The translations under genes and the position numbers were made by a program. Shown piece after piece: positions 24,501 to 34,942 of a stretch of 64,000 bases of DNA (the first letter of the stretch is position 1; every line of letters starts with the position of its first letter). The notes beneath the pieces were generated by a model. The model did not search any database, had not been told where the DNA came from, and saw only the letters and a program-made list of their open reading frames with translations. Origin of the DNA: Oscheius sp. JU75 (lineage: Eukaryota; Nematoda; Chromadorea; Rhabditida; Rhabditidae); the NCBI GenBank assembly GCA_037178855.1, contig JASJZC010000001.1, positions 8,184,001-8,248,000 of the forward strand, written 5' to 3'.

Positions 24501-24906
24501 ATTGATAGCTTTTCTGAGCTCCTACAGTTTATGACCGGCTGTAAATCGGTCGAGCAACTCCCTTCAAGGAGTCCAACCACTGGGGACAGCTCGAGGACTA
24601 TTTGACAGTTTAAAAACAACGGTCTAGACCTACGTGTTTGGTTGTGACTCATGTTGTGTTTTTACACGATTCTGTCAGTTTGTATGAACAGTCTAAACCT
24701 ATTAATAGAAGGGATATAGTTTAGAGATGTAGTACTGTAAAGAGTGTGAGTGAGAGAGAGACAGCACCCAGTCCAACCAAATAACTTCCCATCTTTCAGG
24801 CTCCTTCACCTCGGAGGCCACGTCCGTCAGTCCCTCCTCGTCCCACAGTCCAGCAGCTGAAGGCTCGCTCTCCAAGGAGTCCTCTCCTCAGCCAAAGTCC
24901 GAATAA
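21558..24906 (+). CDS. irx-1: Iroquois-class TALE homeodomain transcription factor
   Basis: Seven exons: 21558-21590, 21667-21713, 22170-22302, 22741-22959, 23100-23262, 23303-23656 and 24800-24906, giving 351 aa. The homeodomain spans about residues 100-163 and is split by intron 4. It has the TALE three-residue extension region ([12 protein letters not shown]) and a recognition helix with [13 protein letters not shown], where homeodomain position 50 is Ala, as in Iroquois proteins. After it come a run of Asp, a Ser-rich segment, a PKKRKM basic motif and a Met/Gln-rich stretch. It should act in the nucleus as a sequence-specific regulator of patterning or neuronal fate. The ATG follows TCTTCTTCCACAG directly, so either spliced-leader addition or an upstream cis exon is possible. 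The last intron is 1.1 kb. Confidence 0.93.
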
Positions 24907-25299
24907 CGGGTCCCCAAAAACACCAAGAGCTTCTTCGAGTACAGGTGCCGGCCCTACTTGTGTCAACCTTCTAGGATGTCATGCATATCTTTCCTCTTCT
25001 TCCTCTATAATTTCCGAGCTTTTAGTCCAAATCTTTAAGAACAGGTGCACCCCAACCTATTATTGATAGTCCCCGTGTTTCTCTAATATTACCGTCTCTT
25101 CTTCTCCCCCGTACCAGCTCAGCATAACTTTGTGTACATTAGTATTATTTTTAGTTAACTTTTAATGGATTTTCAATGCCCGAGTTGTGATTATTTTGTC
25201 GTCTTCTCTCTCTCCTCAAACCATGACTTTACCACGACATTCAGTATTATTTTCTCAGTATAATTTCCGACACTTTGTACAAGCAGACCAGACAGATCA

Positions 25300-25305
25300 A
25301 ATAAA
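25300..25305 (+). terminator. Candidate poly(A) signal of the Iroquois gene
   Basis: First clear AATAAA downstream of the Iroquois stop, 394 nt away; would give a 3' UTR of about 410 nt. Confidence 0.4.
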
Positions 25306-25329
25306 TTTATTCAAGGCACTCTTTTTTGT

Positions 25330-27725
25330 TAGGAGTGAGGGGATCAGTGGGAGGTTATCTAATCAGAACTGTCAAAATGTGGTGGCACATTCTTTTGGGG
25401 TTGGAATTTGACCTGGATGGGAGTGGAGAGTAACTACTATAATCCATCTGTTTTCTTCGCGGAACCCATTTGCTTCAGCTCAGTCCGCAGACATTGAATA
25501 CTCAGCCTCTCTTTGACAGGGTCCCATCACGAAACCAATGGGTTACAGTAGTGATCTCTTTGAACAAAGCATACAAGATAATTTTTCCCAACTTCTTATC
25601 AAAAAACAGCTGCCAGACGGGTCCCGTGACGAAAAGATACGACAGAAAATACAAAATTCGAAACCGTTTCAAACTTTCTCCTTATCATGTGTCTTTCATC
25701 AGTCCCAGAATCCAGTGCGGATAATCAAATGACCCCCGGCGATAAAAACTCGCATTAGGTGCGATTTTGAAGCAGTCATGACCCGATACGGATTGTTTCT
25801 TAGGAATCAAGCGGTTCTTCTGTTAGCAGACGATATGATACGCGTGTGACAAGCATGGTCGAACGGGCCGACCCACCGCATGCTGTTTACAAGCGAGCCC
25901 GGGCAAGTCTTTTCGGCCCGTTCGGCCATGCCAGGGTGTGAAGTGTATCAGACAGAACGGGAGTAATGTCTTTTTCTTTTCTCATCATGTTTCATTGTCG
26001 TGTTGTTCGCGCATTGCGGAGAAAAAAGTGAAAACTGATAGCCGTTTATGTCAATCGGAAAGATGGCGCGAGAACAGACACGATGAAGACAAGTGATTCC
26101 CTCTTCTCCAAAAGAGACAGACTAATCCGCTTCTTGAAATGGATACCTCCTGCTCATGGGCTCTGCTCTCTCCACTATTTACAGATGTCCCTGCGTCGGA
26201 TAGCCCTGGGAAAGATACCGTATGCCTTCTGATTCTTCGTCGTCGACGGATTAATAATTGAGCTCTTCTTCCCACAGGCTCAATAGCTCTCGAGCTTGAG
26301 CCCAAATCCCGATAGCAGGGGACTCGAGGGTTAACTGTGCGACTCCCGAGCTCGTAAATGGCGCAACCGAGAGCGGAGGATTGATCGCAACTTTTGATGT
26401 GATTTACGAGAGCTTTATGAGGATGAGAGTGACCAAAATCGTTCGAGGGGACTGTCTATCTCAATAAGATATATTAGGAAGTAACTCCCCAGCTCATTTT
26501 GGCTTGTCCATCACCATCTGAACTTTTCCTCCACATATTTCTGATCATTATGGCAGAACCGTATTGATGTTAGCCCTTTATATTCTACAAATATCTCGGG
26601 GAAAATAGGCTCTGACTTAGCTTTCGTGGCTCAGTCGGTTAGTGCTCCGAGCCCGAAAAGTTGGAAGATTTTGAAGTACTCACCATTGTTCTACGAAACA
26701 TAAGAGGTTCCGCGTTGATAAAACTTGTTTTTCTATTCATGAAACTCCCGGAAACACGTTCAGAAGGCTTTTTGTAGTATATAGTCGGGCCACAATTCTG
26801 ATATTTCCTCGTTTTTCTCTTCCCGTGTGAAACTGAATAGCCTTTTTCACTTGGACAGGACTGGCCATTTTTGCTTTGTGACCTCCATCGAGCATACAAA
26901 GATCTAATTGTATCTCTGTACCCAATCCGATTGCTTCCGTTATTACTACACCGTGGTTTGCAAAGAGAGACAGATAGATAGATAGGGAGATAGAGATGTC
27001 CTGTCGTCTCGTACGACCACTTGTCTTGCGATCCATTACAAGATGACCGTGGGGCCCGAGGACGTGGCTGATTTACGACCTAACTGGCCATCCGGTCAAA
27101 TGATAACATTAACTTTGATACTGAACAGGGTAGAGGGTGCTCGACTCCTAGCCAGCTGTTTCCAGACTGCCCTAAATTGAGTCACGTCATCTGTCCTAAT
27201 GGCCGCTACCTACTGCTGTCGGCAACTGTCGCCCGCTTTGCGCAACGTGTCGATGATTTGTCACCAAGAAGTTATACAATTGTGCCACCGATCGTATTAC
27301 AGTAGAGACAGACTGACCGCACTCTGACCCTGGCAACAAACAAAGAAAATATTCGAAGTGAGGGGAGATGCTCTGATCTGGCTTCCTTCTTGTCAAGTGA
27401 TCTGTTTACGGGGGGCTGATCGCCTTCCGCGTCAATTGCACTCTTCTCTCGAGTCTCCGAGCAAACAATCGGAACACTTTGATTCTGAAGCCGATACGGA
27501 AAGTTGACTGTCATCACAAGAGGCAAGGGATCAGTTTACAGAGTCAGAACCGACTCTCGGCCCTCTGTTTCTGGCACCAATTGTAAATACGAACTTCTCC
27601 GACATGATGAATGTTTCAGTGGTTTTTAGTTAGTCCGTGTTTGTGAGCACGTGGCAAGTATCCTAGAAACGGTTCGCACAAAGAGTCTCTCAGTGACTAC
27701 GTCTAACCTACCACCTGCAGGCGAA
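25330..27725. other. Non-coding region with repeats
   Basis: Holds a GCATGCTGTTTACA-type repeat copy (25874-25930) and a SINE (26621-26795). No supported coding exon otherwise. Confidence 0.5.
26621..26795 (+). mobile_element. tRNA-derived SINE, copy 2, carrying an inverted piece of the 27.7-kb gene
   Basis: Head GTGGCTCAGTCGGTTAGTGC is a good Pol III A box. The tail has GAAACTCCCGGAAACACG then TTCAGAAGGCTTTTTGTAG and ATAGTCGGGCCACAA. Between them, 26653-26690 is the reverse complement of the exon 1/intron 1 junction at 27777-27818, including the splice donor. Confidence 0.55.
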
Positions 27726-28046
27726 ATGGATAAGATGAAGAAGGAGAAGAAGTCCCTGGACAGCCGTCCGCCTTGGAACAATGGTGAGTACTTCAAAATC
27801 TTCCAACTTTTCGGGCTGGAAGCCTTCATGTCTACAGAAAAGTCAAGTTTTGTATGTTTCCTTCTTGATTGGACGCAAGTACATTCCCTTTCAGACACCC
27901 ACATCGACGGCTACGACGACGTCGATGAGAACGGCCGTTACCGTAAACGCTACACTGCCACCATGAAGCCGAACAAGACCGATCAGGAAGAACTGAACCG
28001 CTCCTGGTCGGAGAGCCTTCGCGGCAGTTATCACAAGCAGCAGTGA
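27726..28046 (+). CDS. Small hydrophilic protein of unknown function (69 aa)
   Basis: Two exons, 27726-27783 and 27895-28046, separated by a 111-nt intron with a GTGAGT donor and CCTTTCAG acceptor. The protein is highly charged, starts MDKMKKEKKS, and contains DGYDDVDENGRYRKRY; there is no signal peptide or membrane segment. Intron 1 stays open in frame, so an intron-retained form is possible, but the splice sites are strong. AATAAA follows the TGA stop by four bases (28051-28056). The exon starts after CACCTGCAG, so an upstream 5' UTR exon or a spliced leader may be present. I do not recognise the family. Confidence 0.55.
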   Translation: MDKMKKEKKSLDSRPPWNNGEYFKIFQLFGLEAFMSTEKSSFVCFLLDWTQVHSLSDTHIDGYDDVDENGRYRKRYTATMKPNKTDQEELNRSWSESLRGSYHKQQ

Positions 28047-28739
28047 TGATAATAAAGATTCTTGATGTGGACATATCATTTATCCCGACAGACATGGATC
28101 TCGAGTGGATGAAGTGAAACCTGCTAGGTACATGTTCGTCGCCGGCATGTCTCTCTGGAATAAGGGAGATTAGGGGGACCGACAGACGTAGTCGGGTGCA
28201 AAAAATGAAGGGAGGGGGATTAAGATATGGGAGAGCAGAGGAGATAACAGTAGGAAGAAGGGGAGGGGGGCAAAGTCTAGGATCTGAAAACATCTACATC
28301 ACTCATTATCTCGTGGAACAACACATTCTACGACAGTGTTTCAGAACTGCAGGTCTCTTCATCTCGAAAATAAATGCAAAAAGTGTTCGAGCCCAAATGG
28401 ACACAACCAGCTATGAGGAGCCAACTGTGAACGAAGAGATCATTGCTTTTACCCTAGCAATGGCCGACAGCGGAAAAGACGCAGCCGGAGGTAAGTCAGG
28501 GTCATGAGAGGGGACTGCAACGCGCTCATATACCCTGCCACCCCCAGTGCGCCGAGACGATACGGGTGCGACCTCCGGGGGCTGTCACACAGTTCAAACA
28601 GAAATGCTTCATTATGGCTGACGTCTAGCGACACTGTGAACATAAACAACAGTTGCAATGATGTTGATAGGTCCCGTCTCGGCAATCCTGAAATCTTATA
28701 CAGTAATAAACCCGGCTGAAACTCAAATCTCAAGTTACA

Positions 28740-28885
28740 CGGAGGAAATCGAGCATTGCGGGGTCAAAATGGTATTTTTTTTGTTTTGCGATGCTTTGCA
28801 AAGTTATAGCATTTTTTCTTTTCTACAACTTTGCAGAACATCAAAAATGTTAAAAATGTTGTCTTGAGGCCGCGATGCTCGATTG
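28740..28885. repeat. Palindromic element related to the MITE-like family
   Basis: AATCGAGCATTGCGG on the left faces CCGCGATGCTCGATTG on the right; the interior has TTTGCAAAGTTATAG facing CTACAACTTTGCAGAAC, the same core as the elements at 6590 and 55413. Confidence 0.5.
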
Positions 28886-29126
28886 TCCTTGTGCACTCTC
28901 AGACCTAATCCCCGGTCCAGTCCGGAGTCACACGTTTGGGTAGAACAGCGACCAAAAAAAGCTTGGAAACTTTAAAAAAATATGCCCGAGAGCTTCAAAA
29001 AAATCTACCCTCATTTTACAGGACGCCAAACAACTGGTCTTGCTTGTGGGATCTGGTGCTGGAAGTGTCAGTGTACCATTTCCAGGTGCAGGAGTTGTAT
29101 GCAACTTATTCACTGAAACCTATGGC

Positions 29127-29318
29127 TTAACGACTAGCACATCGTAGTATATTACATTTTCCGATGAGCTCGTTCCATCGTATCTGTTGCTCTAGAATAC
29201 GTTTTTGAAGAGCTGCAATAGTTTCTGTCGCGCTAGCACCTCTCTTCTGACTGGCAACGAGTGTAAAAGAGACAAAGCATAGGGAAGAGAGGAAGATGAG
29301 ACGAAAAAACAGCCGCAT
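29127..29318 (-). CDS. Possible small secreted protein (63 aa)
   Basis: Single uninterrupted ATG-TAA ORF. The first 23 residues form a good signal peptide (MRLFFRLIFLSSLCFVSFTL then VAS). The mature part is about 40 residues with an amphipathic ALQKRILEQQ stretch and two Cys. A TATTAAAG sequence lies upstream as a weak TATA candidate. No family recognised and no splice evidence, so this could be a chance ORF. Confidence 0.3.
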   Translation of the reverse strand: MRLFFRLIFLSSLCFVSFTLVASQKRGASATETIAALQKRILEQQIRWNELIGKCNILRCASR

Positions 29319-30462
29319 AGTTTTCGACTGTACAAACCGGGTGGAGGCTTTAATATCTGCTCTTTTCTGTACGTAGGATCGTCGAGTTGGACAATGGAGC
29401 AGTGCAAAAATATTTTTGGGTGGGTCATCTGGTCAAACAGGCAGGCCAGAGCAATGGATCTCATTGAAATCAGGGGCTTTGCACCGGATGTGACGCTGTC
29501 CTTGTCTCTCTCTCCCCCGCCGAACAATGTTTATCGAAACTTTTTCATTTCGGGTCCCCGACACAGTACAGAATGTCGCAAGTCTCCTCATCCATCTTCA
29601 TTCACAGTTCGTCGTCGGGAGCGCCGCAGCGTAGAGGACGACATTCCAGCGAAAGTGCGGCTAAACAAAGAGACAACGAAATGCACCCGAGTTTGAGATA
29701 TTAGAGGCCTCTGATTTTGACACTCTCAGACCGCAAAGGAGACAGAGAGTGGCGTAATGAGGCGACAGATATGACCTTGTCAGGAGTTGAGTCGACTCGA
29801 CCGGTAATTGCAGAGGATAGTTCTTTCAGATCAGGGGAAAAGATAGGGCAGTTTGGTTAGTATTCAGGAGGTAATGGGGATACTGTTGCTCCGAGCAGGG
29901 ACTCGACCAGGATTGCAAGGCCTACTCTAGTCTCTTATAAGTCTAAACACTCTGTTCTCTGTCTCTGGGTCTATTCCCCTGTTCTTTTTTCTGCCCGTGT
30001 TTCACCGATTCGGGACAAGCCTATCACATCTCGCTCGTCTTACGCGCTCTTCAAATATAATCATTTCTAAGACGGATATGATCGGGGGCGCGAAATTCGT
30101 GTTGATGAACGTCTTTGTCGCACACAAGTGCGAGATAACAGGGTGTGTGGACTGCTGCGCAAATTGTGGACAACACGATTACACAGATTTCGTGTGGGGG
30201 ACATTTTGAATGAGCATTGCAACAAGTAGCTTTTTAGGTCTCACGAAACGACCGTAATTCTGTGCGCCTCAGCTGTAAAACATCGTTTTGGAGAGGGAGT
30301 TAATCGTCAGTGTCATAAAACGTTTAACATGTTGTTCCGGGACAGATTCAAGAAGAGAGATTCGAGTTTGCGACCAGGGATCTTCTTATTCGAGTCAGGA
30401 TAGAATATAGCCATTCAAAAGTTGTAAGTCAAGTCTTCATTCAAATATCTTTTCATTGTTCG

Positions 30463-31552
30463 TCACCTCGGAACCCGGCTCCTGGCTCCCTCGCTCGACG
30501 GCATCTGTTGGCTGTGCTCCTGTTCAACCAGCATGTCCCTGGCGATGCGTTGCATCTCGACAGCGATCGACTGGGCGAGTTGTTCGGCCGGTATGCCAGC
30601 CGGGATGTGGATGCTCTTCAGGATGGTCACATCCTTACCTCCATTGAGGACGATCTCCGGCGTGGTCGGTGGCGGCGGCGGAGTGCTTCCCTTCTTGATC
30701 CTCATGAAAGTGGCCGACTTCTTGCGACTCTTCTTGTCCATCTTCTCTGGGGCCATGCCGCCAATCTCGTGCAGTTTCCTCACAGCTCCGTACTGACGCC
30801 ACGGATTGCGGGCGCCTCTCTTCGACTGCTTCTCCATGCAGCTGTTCACTCCCAGATAGGTCAACTCTTGCACGTCGCGCTCGCCGTCATAGCTGACCGT
30901 CATTCTGGCGTCCAGTTGAGGCATCTCAGCCGACTCCACGTACGTCCTGCCCAAACCCTGAAAAAGAGATCATCTTTATGTTTTCAGAGGCACCAAAGGA
31001 CAAGCTGACATAGACACTGGGTTACCAGACAGCCCTCAGGGATGCTCTGACAGTCATGCAGACATAGTGGGGATTACAGGATCAAGTAACAAAGGAACAG
31101 TGTACCTAGATAAAGACAAAGTAAGAGGACTCCAACAAGTAGACTACCCGAAACTGAACTATTCAATAGGGAGACAAAGTATGAAAGTGAACTGCTTGAT
31201 CATATCTGTCTCTCATTTCACAAGGAAAACAAACCTGTAGTCCGTGGTAGCGAGACGAAGTCGGCATGGGATGAGGCTGAGAGACGATGGCGGGTCCTGG
31301 CTGCCATCCGAAGACGGACAGCGAATTGCTCAGCTTGCCGGCCATGTTCGAGATGGAGTCGCAAAAGCTGCGGATGTCGTCGCTGCTCGAGTTCGACCCA
31401 TGCGAGTGATCTGAGGCTGGCTGCTGACGGTCCAAGAAGACGTTACGACGGCGATCGGCTGGCTGGGAGCGGCTCCGGCGACGGCCAGTCGACTTGAACT
31501 CTCTGCTGAAAATAGATTCTGCTGGTGGAAGGGGAAAGGTAACTCACCTCAT
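30463..31552 (-). CDS. Unrecognised 256-aa protein with basic and Ser-rich N terminus
   Basis: Three exons: 31552-31548 (only ATGAG is coding), 31505-31235 and 30957-30463, in phase. The N terminus is Arg/Ser-rich (GRRRSRSQ), then a Ser/Asp stretch, then DIRSFCDSISNMAGKLSNSL. The large last exon contains PQLDARMTVSYDGERDVQEL, a basic region (KMDKKSRKKSATFMRIKKG), five consecutive Pro, and a C-terminal helix-like stretch (AEQLAQSIAVEMQRIARDM). No signal peptide or membrane segment. It is divergent from the REEP gene, with 136 bp between the two start codons, so they probably share a bidirectional promoter. Function unknown; likely cytosolic or nuclear. Confidence 0.7.
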
Positions 31553-31688
31553 TGGTTAGTAGTTTTTTGTCAATTTGGGTGTTCTCTATTAGCAAAAGTG
31601 AATAAAAGTTTATTTCTTTGAAAACACAAAAGTTCTGCTTGATTGCAATGGAACAGAAAGTCAGTTCCATTTCGAAACAGCAGCAACG

Positions 31689-32156
31689 ATGGACGAGATT
31701 CTCTACCAGCTGAACGAGTTCGTCCACGAGAAGCAGCACTTCACGGCCCGCTACCTGGACAAACTAAGTCAAGTCAGCGGACAGTCTCCCGATGCTCTGG
31801 CCAAGGCCTTCGGAGCCATCTTCGTCCTGGTCACCCTGCTCCATCCGAATGCCCACTTCCTCGTCAACCTGCTCATCGTGACCGTCATCTGCCTTCTCAC
31901 CTACATCTATCGTGCCGAGAGACCCAATCGCGACAATCTACTCGTCCTCTGGCTGTGCTTCTCCGTCCTCACGCTCTTCGACAGACTGGCCGAGGTCATT
32001 CCGCTCTACTACGTGCTCAAGGTAGCTGTGCTAATACTCCTCTTCCTCCGGCCCATCAGAGCCGTCTCCAAGATCAAGACTCGTCTCTTCAAGCTCAGAG
32101 TCACCAAGGATGAGGGCCTCGTCTCGGCCGACAGCGTCAGTAGAGGAAGCGGCTAG
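31689..32156 (+). CDS. REEP / TB2-DP1-HVA22 family ER membrane-shaping protein
   Basis: Single-exon ORF of 155 aa. The family core covers residues 40-135: two hydrophobic hairpins (AIFVLVTLLHP.. and LVNLLIVTVICLLTYIY, then LWLCFSVLTLFDRLAEVIPLYY split by polar residues, and LKVAVLILLFLRP). The P-L-Y-Y-x-L-K pattern and the Pro after the last helix are typical of the TB2/DP1/HVA22 domain. These proteins curve tubular ER membrane by wedging hairpins into the outer leaflet. The N terminus (MDEILYQLNEFVHEKQ) is helical. The lack of introns is unusual for this window. AATAAA at 32200-32205 gives a short 3' UTR. Confidence 0.8.
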   Translation: MDEILYQLNEFVHEKQHFTARYLDKLSQVSGQSPDALAKAFGAIFVLVTLLHPNAHFLVNLLIVTVICLLTYIYRAERPNRDNLLVLWLCFSVLTLFDRLAEVIPLYYVLKVAVLILLFLRPIRAVSKIKTRLFKLRVTKDEGLVSADSVSRGSG

Positions 32157-32199
32157 GTGTGAAGAAAAAACAAGCTGAGAGACTTCTACGTGGCATCAG

Positions 32200-32205
32200 A
32201 ATAAA
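32200..32205 (+). terminator. AATAAA poly(A) signal of the REEP gene
   Basis: AATAAA 43 nt after the TAG stop. Confidence 0.55.
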
Positions 32206-34942
32206 CAGTGCCGCCGGTTCACTCTTTGTTATCTTTCAACCTCAATCTACCTTTACAAAACGATTGTCTATTAGAACATGTGACCGAGTCAGCTCTGATT
32301 GTGAGTGGAAAAGCAGAAAGCCATACGGAACAAAACTCTCGAATCCCTCGCTGTCCAAGTACAGGAAGAGTGAAGGTTTGGACGATTTCGCGTGCCATCC
32401 GGCACCTCCTGGAAGCGCAAACGAAAAGGGCGAAACTTGAGCAAACGCCGCCGGGCGACACCAAATTGAACGCGCTCACGGTCGAAACCTCTAGTACCAG
32501 GGGGATGGTAAATAGTGGGCGAAGCTCTGGATAGACTCTTGTTGGGAGTAGGATATCTTTAAACTCGCTCCAAAGGATCCAAATTGTGGAAGAGTATGTT
32601 CCACGAAAGTGTCCAGGACAGATCAGAGAATCTCTTATCAGTTCTCTCGGAGAGCAGCAAACAAAAAGTAACTTTCTTTTTTTGAGGGCGATTTCCTTGC
32701 TCTGTGACAGTGAGACTCGCTTTTTGAAACGGCGCGGCTTGCGGGAACTTACGCCTGACCCTCGGAAAACAGATAAACCAACACTGACCGGCACTTAGTC
32801 ATAGGGCTCTGTCGGGGTTTGTTGAGACCAAAAGAGCTCAATAGACAAGGTCTATGACGTGACGGAGAAGAATCTTCAACTCAACGACAGCTAGAAATCG
32901 GGTCTTCGGTCTCTACTGTAGTCCTAATATTCTTCCAGACGTCCAGATCCATTCCCAGTCAATGAATCGTGGCCGTACCATTCCGTTTCAGGTCTCCAGT
33001 GCTCAAAAAGTACTTTATCAGTGGCTGTTTCAAAGTCGCACTCTTATAGGTGGTACCGGGGTGTACGAGCCCGTTCCAGGCAGCCAACGACTCTTATCAT
33101 TGTTTCTTATTGGGATGATGCCCTGCCATTCACTCTCGAGATCTTCTGGAGAAGCATGGTCCCATCTCCTCCTCCTATTCCTTCAATCATGTAATCGTGG
33201 GTCAGTTGGTCGTCGACCAGGAGGCGCAACAGTGCAAATATTGCACAAAACACACGCGGAAGTTGAGAGGAAGGCTCCCTGGGAGGAAGCCGGTGTGAGG
33301 CTCAAAGTCAGCAGTTTGAGCCGACTCTCCGAGTAAAGTCAACAGCTTCAGTTAGTCTTCTTCCGCCCTTAACCAATTCTGCCCGATATGGGTAAAAAGC
33401 CTTCTTGAGATGAAAACTCCGTCCTTTTTCTTTGTTCTGTGAGCTTCTTTCGCCCTGTTTCTGATACGATCAGATACTCCCTTGAACCTCGAAGCCAGCA
33501 AAGTTTTCACCTGAATGGCTCTTACTAGAGGTTTCCAAAAGAATGGGGAATAAGGAAACACTTATTTTTTTTCCTACCTCCGTCACTGTCCCCCGTTTTG
33601 AAAATGTCAGATACCCTCTGGCTACTCCAAAATCTAGAAAGCCTTTTGGTAATACAGTTTCGTATTGATCAGCAGAGTCATAGATCAGATTTTGGCTATA
33701 GAACATTTTCCAACTCTTCTGTCAGTACCGAGAGAGAACAGGTGTAGGAAATGTGTACCGCGACTCTACAGGCAAAAACAGAGAATGATACTACCGAACG
33801 GATCGTGGAATGACCATACGATTAGAACCTCGACTTTTGAGTCCAAGTCCCTCACACAAGCGCACCTTTGGGGACTAAACTTGGCAAAGGAAATCTGCAG
33901 AACCAGCATCTTTTACGCGGTGTGCCATAAAATATTCATGGAGTTGACCTTCAGAAGATAAGATTTGTCCTATTATCAGTGCTGCCTCAGCACATTGTCA
34001 CAGGCTGGTTCCCACGGGAGATAAGCTTTTCGTCTCTTTTGGAGAGTTCTACAGCCCGGAAGTCCTGTGCCGGTCAAGAGAGAGAGAGAGTGTCCTCTCG
34101 TTTACTGTTTACTCTTTTGCAACCCTCTTCTCGAAAAAGGCGAATCGGCTCGCAGCGCATACAGTACAACGCAAACATGGTGTGTCTGGAAGCGACCGGC
34201 ACAGGGCAGTCGCAGGCTGGCGCCGCACTTCATGGCCCTGGGTGGCTCCCAGCCTGGTGACCAGGAAGCCAACTTTTCCTTGGGGGCCTCTTGACGCATA
34301 GCCGAGACTGACTGTCTGTCTTGGGACTTGAGATTTCCTAATCATACACTTTGACTGTCTAACACCATTTGACTATCAGTCTACTCTCTACACTGTCTGC
34401 CTCATTCCTTTCTTCGACTACCTTATTTACAGTAGCTGACTTACTGAACAAGTCTCGACTTACCTTAGGGTCCTCTTGAAACTGAATACCCAAACTATAT
34501 ATTTACAGTTCAACTGACTTTTCTTTTTGACCCAGGGTGACATTCAGACTGGTGACCAAAAAGCCAGCTTTTCTCCGGGGGGCCTGGTAGGATCACTTGA
34601 GCCACAGTCTAATGACTGTCTGTCAGCTCCCCTCGTCTTCTTTTCAAAAAACTGCCAAGTCTCTTCAGTGTTTCCTTTCATTCTCTGGAAATCAGTTTTG
34701 TGCCCTCCTTTTGCCCTTTAGCAAGCAAAGTTTGCTCTTGTTGCAGCAAACCTCTTGCTCTCTCTCGCGGTGTGCTCGTCGGTACCAGTTTGTTCCAGGC
34801 GCTTTTCCGAAAGAGTTTCAACAGTCTCTCTCGGGCCTGGTCAGCCAGCGCAACCCAATGGCAAACACACCTGCTCGGTGTCCTGAACGACTTCTCTCTT
34901 TGCCCTTTTCCTCTCTAAAAACTTTTATAAAAACTCTTCAGG
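32206..34942. other. Intergenic region without supported features
   Basis: About 2.7 kb between the REEP and zinc-finger genes. ORFs here are short, with no recognisable sequence or convincing splice context. A weak internal similarity (GGTGACCAGGAAGCCAACTT near 34255 and GGTGACCAAAAAGCCAGCTT near 34550) suggests an old local duplication. Confidence 0.45.

Larger units (their letters stand above)
28057..30462. other. Mostly non-coding stretch
   Basis: A possible exon 28398-28490 (MDTTSYEEPTVNEEII, GTAAGT donor) has no confident partner exon. A palindromic element lies at 28740-28885 and a small secreted ORF at 29127-29318 (minus). The remainder, including 29.3-30.4 kb, shows nothing I can support. 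Confidence 0.4.

Noticed and set aside
30508-31008. Plus-strand ORF of 166 aa over the 256-aa gene
   Set aside because: Shadow of the minus-strand last exon; no splice sites and no recognisable protein.
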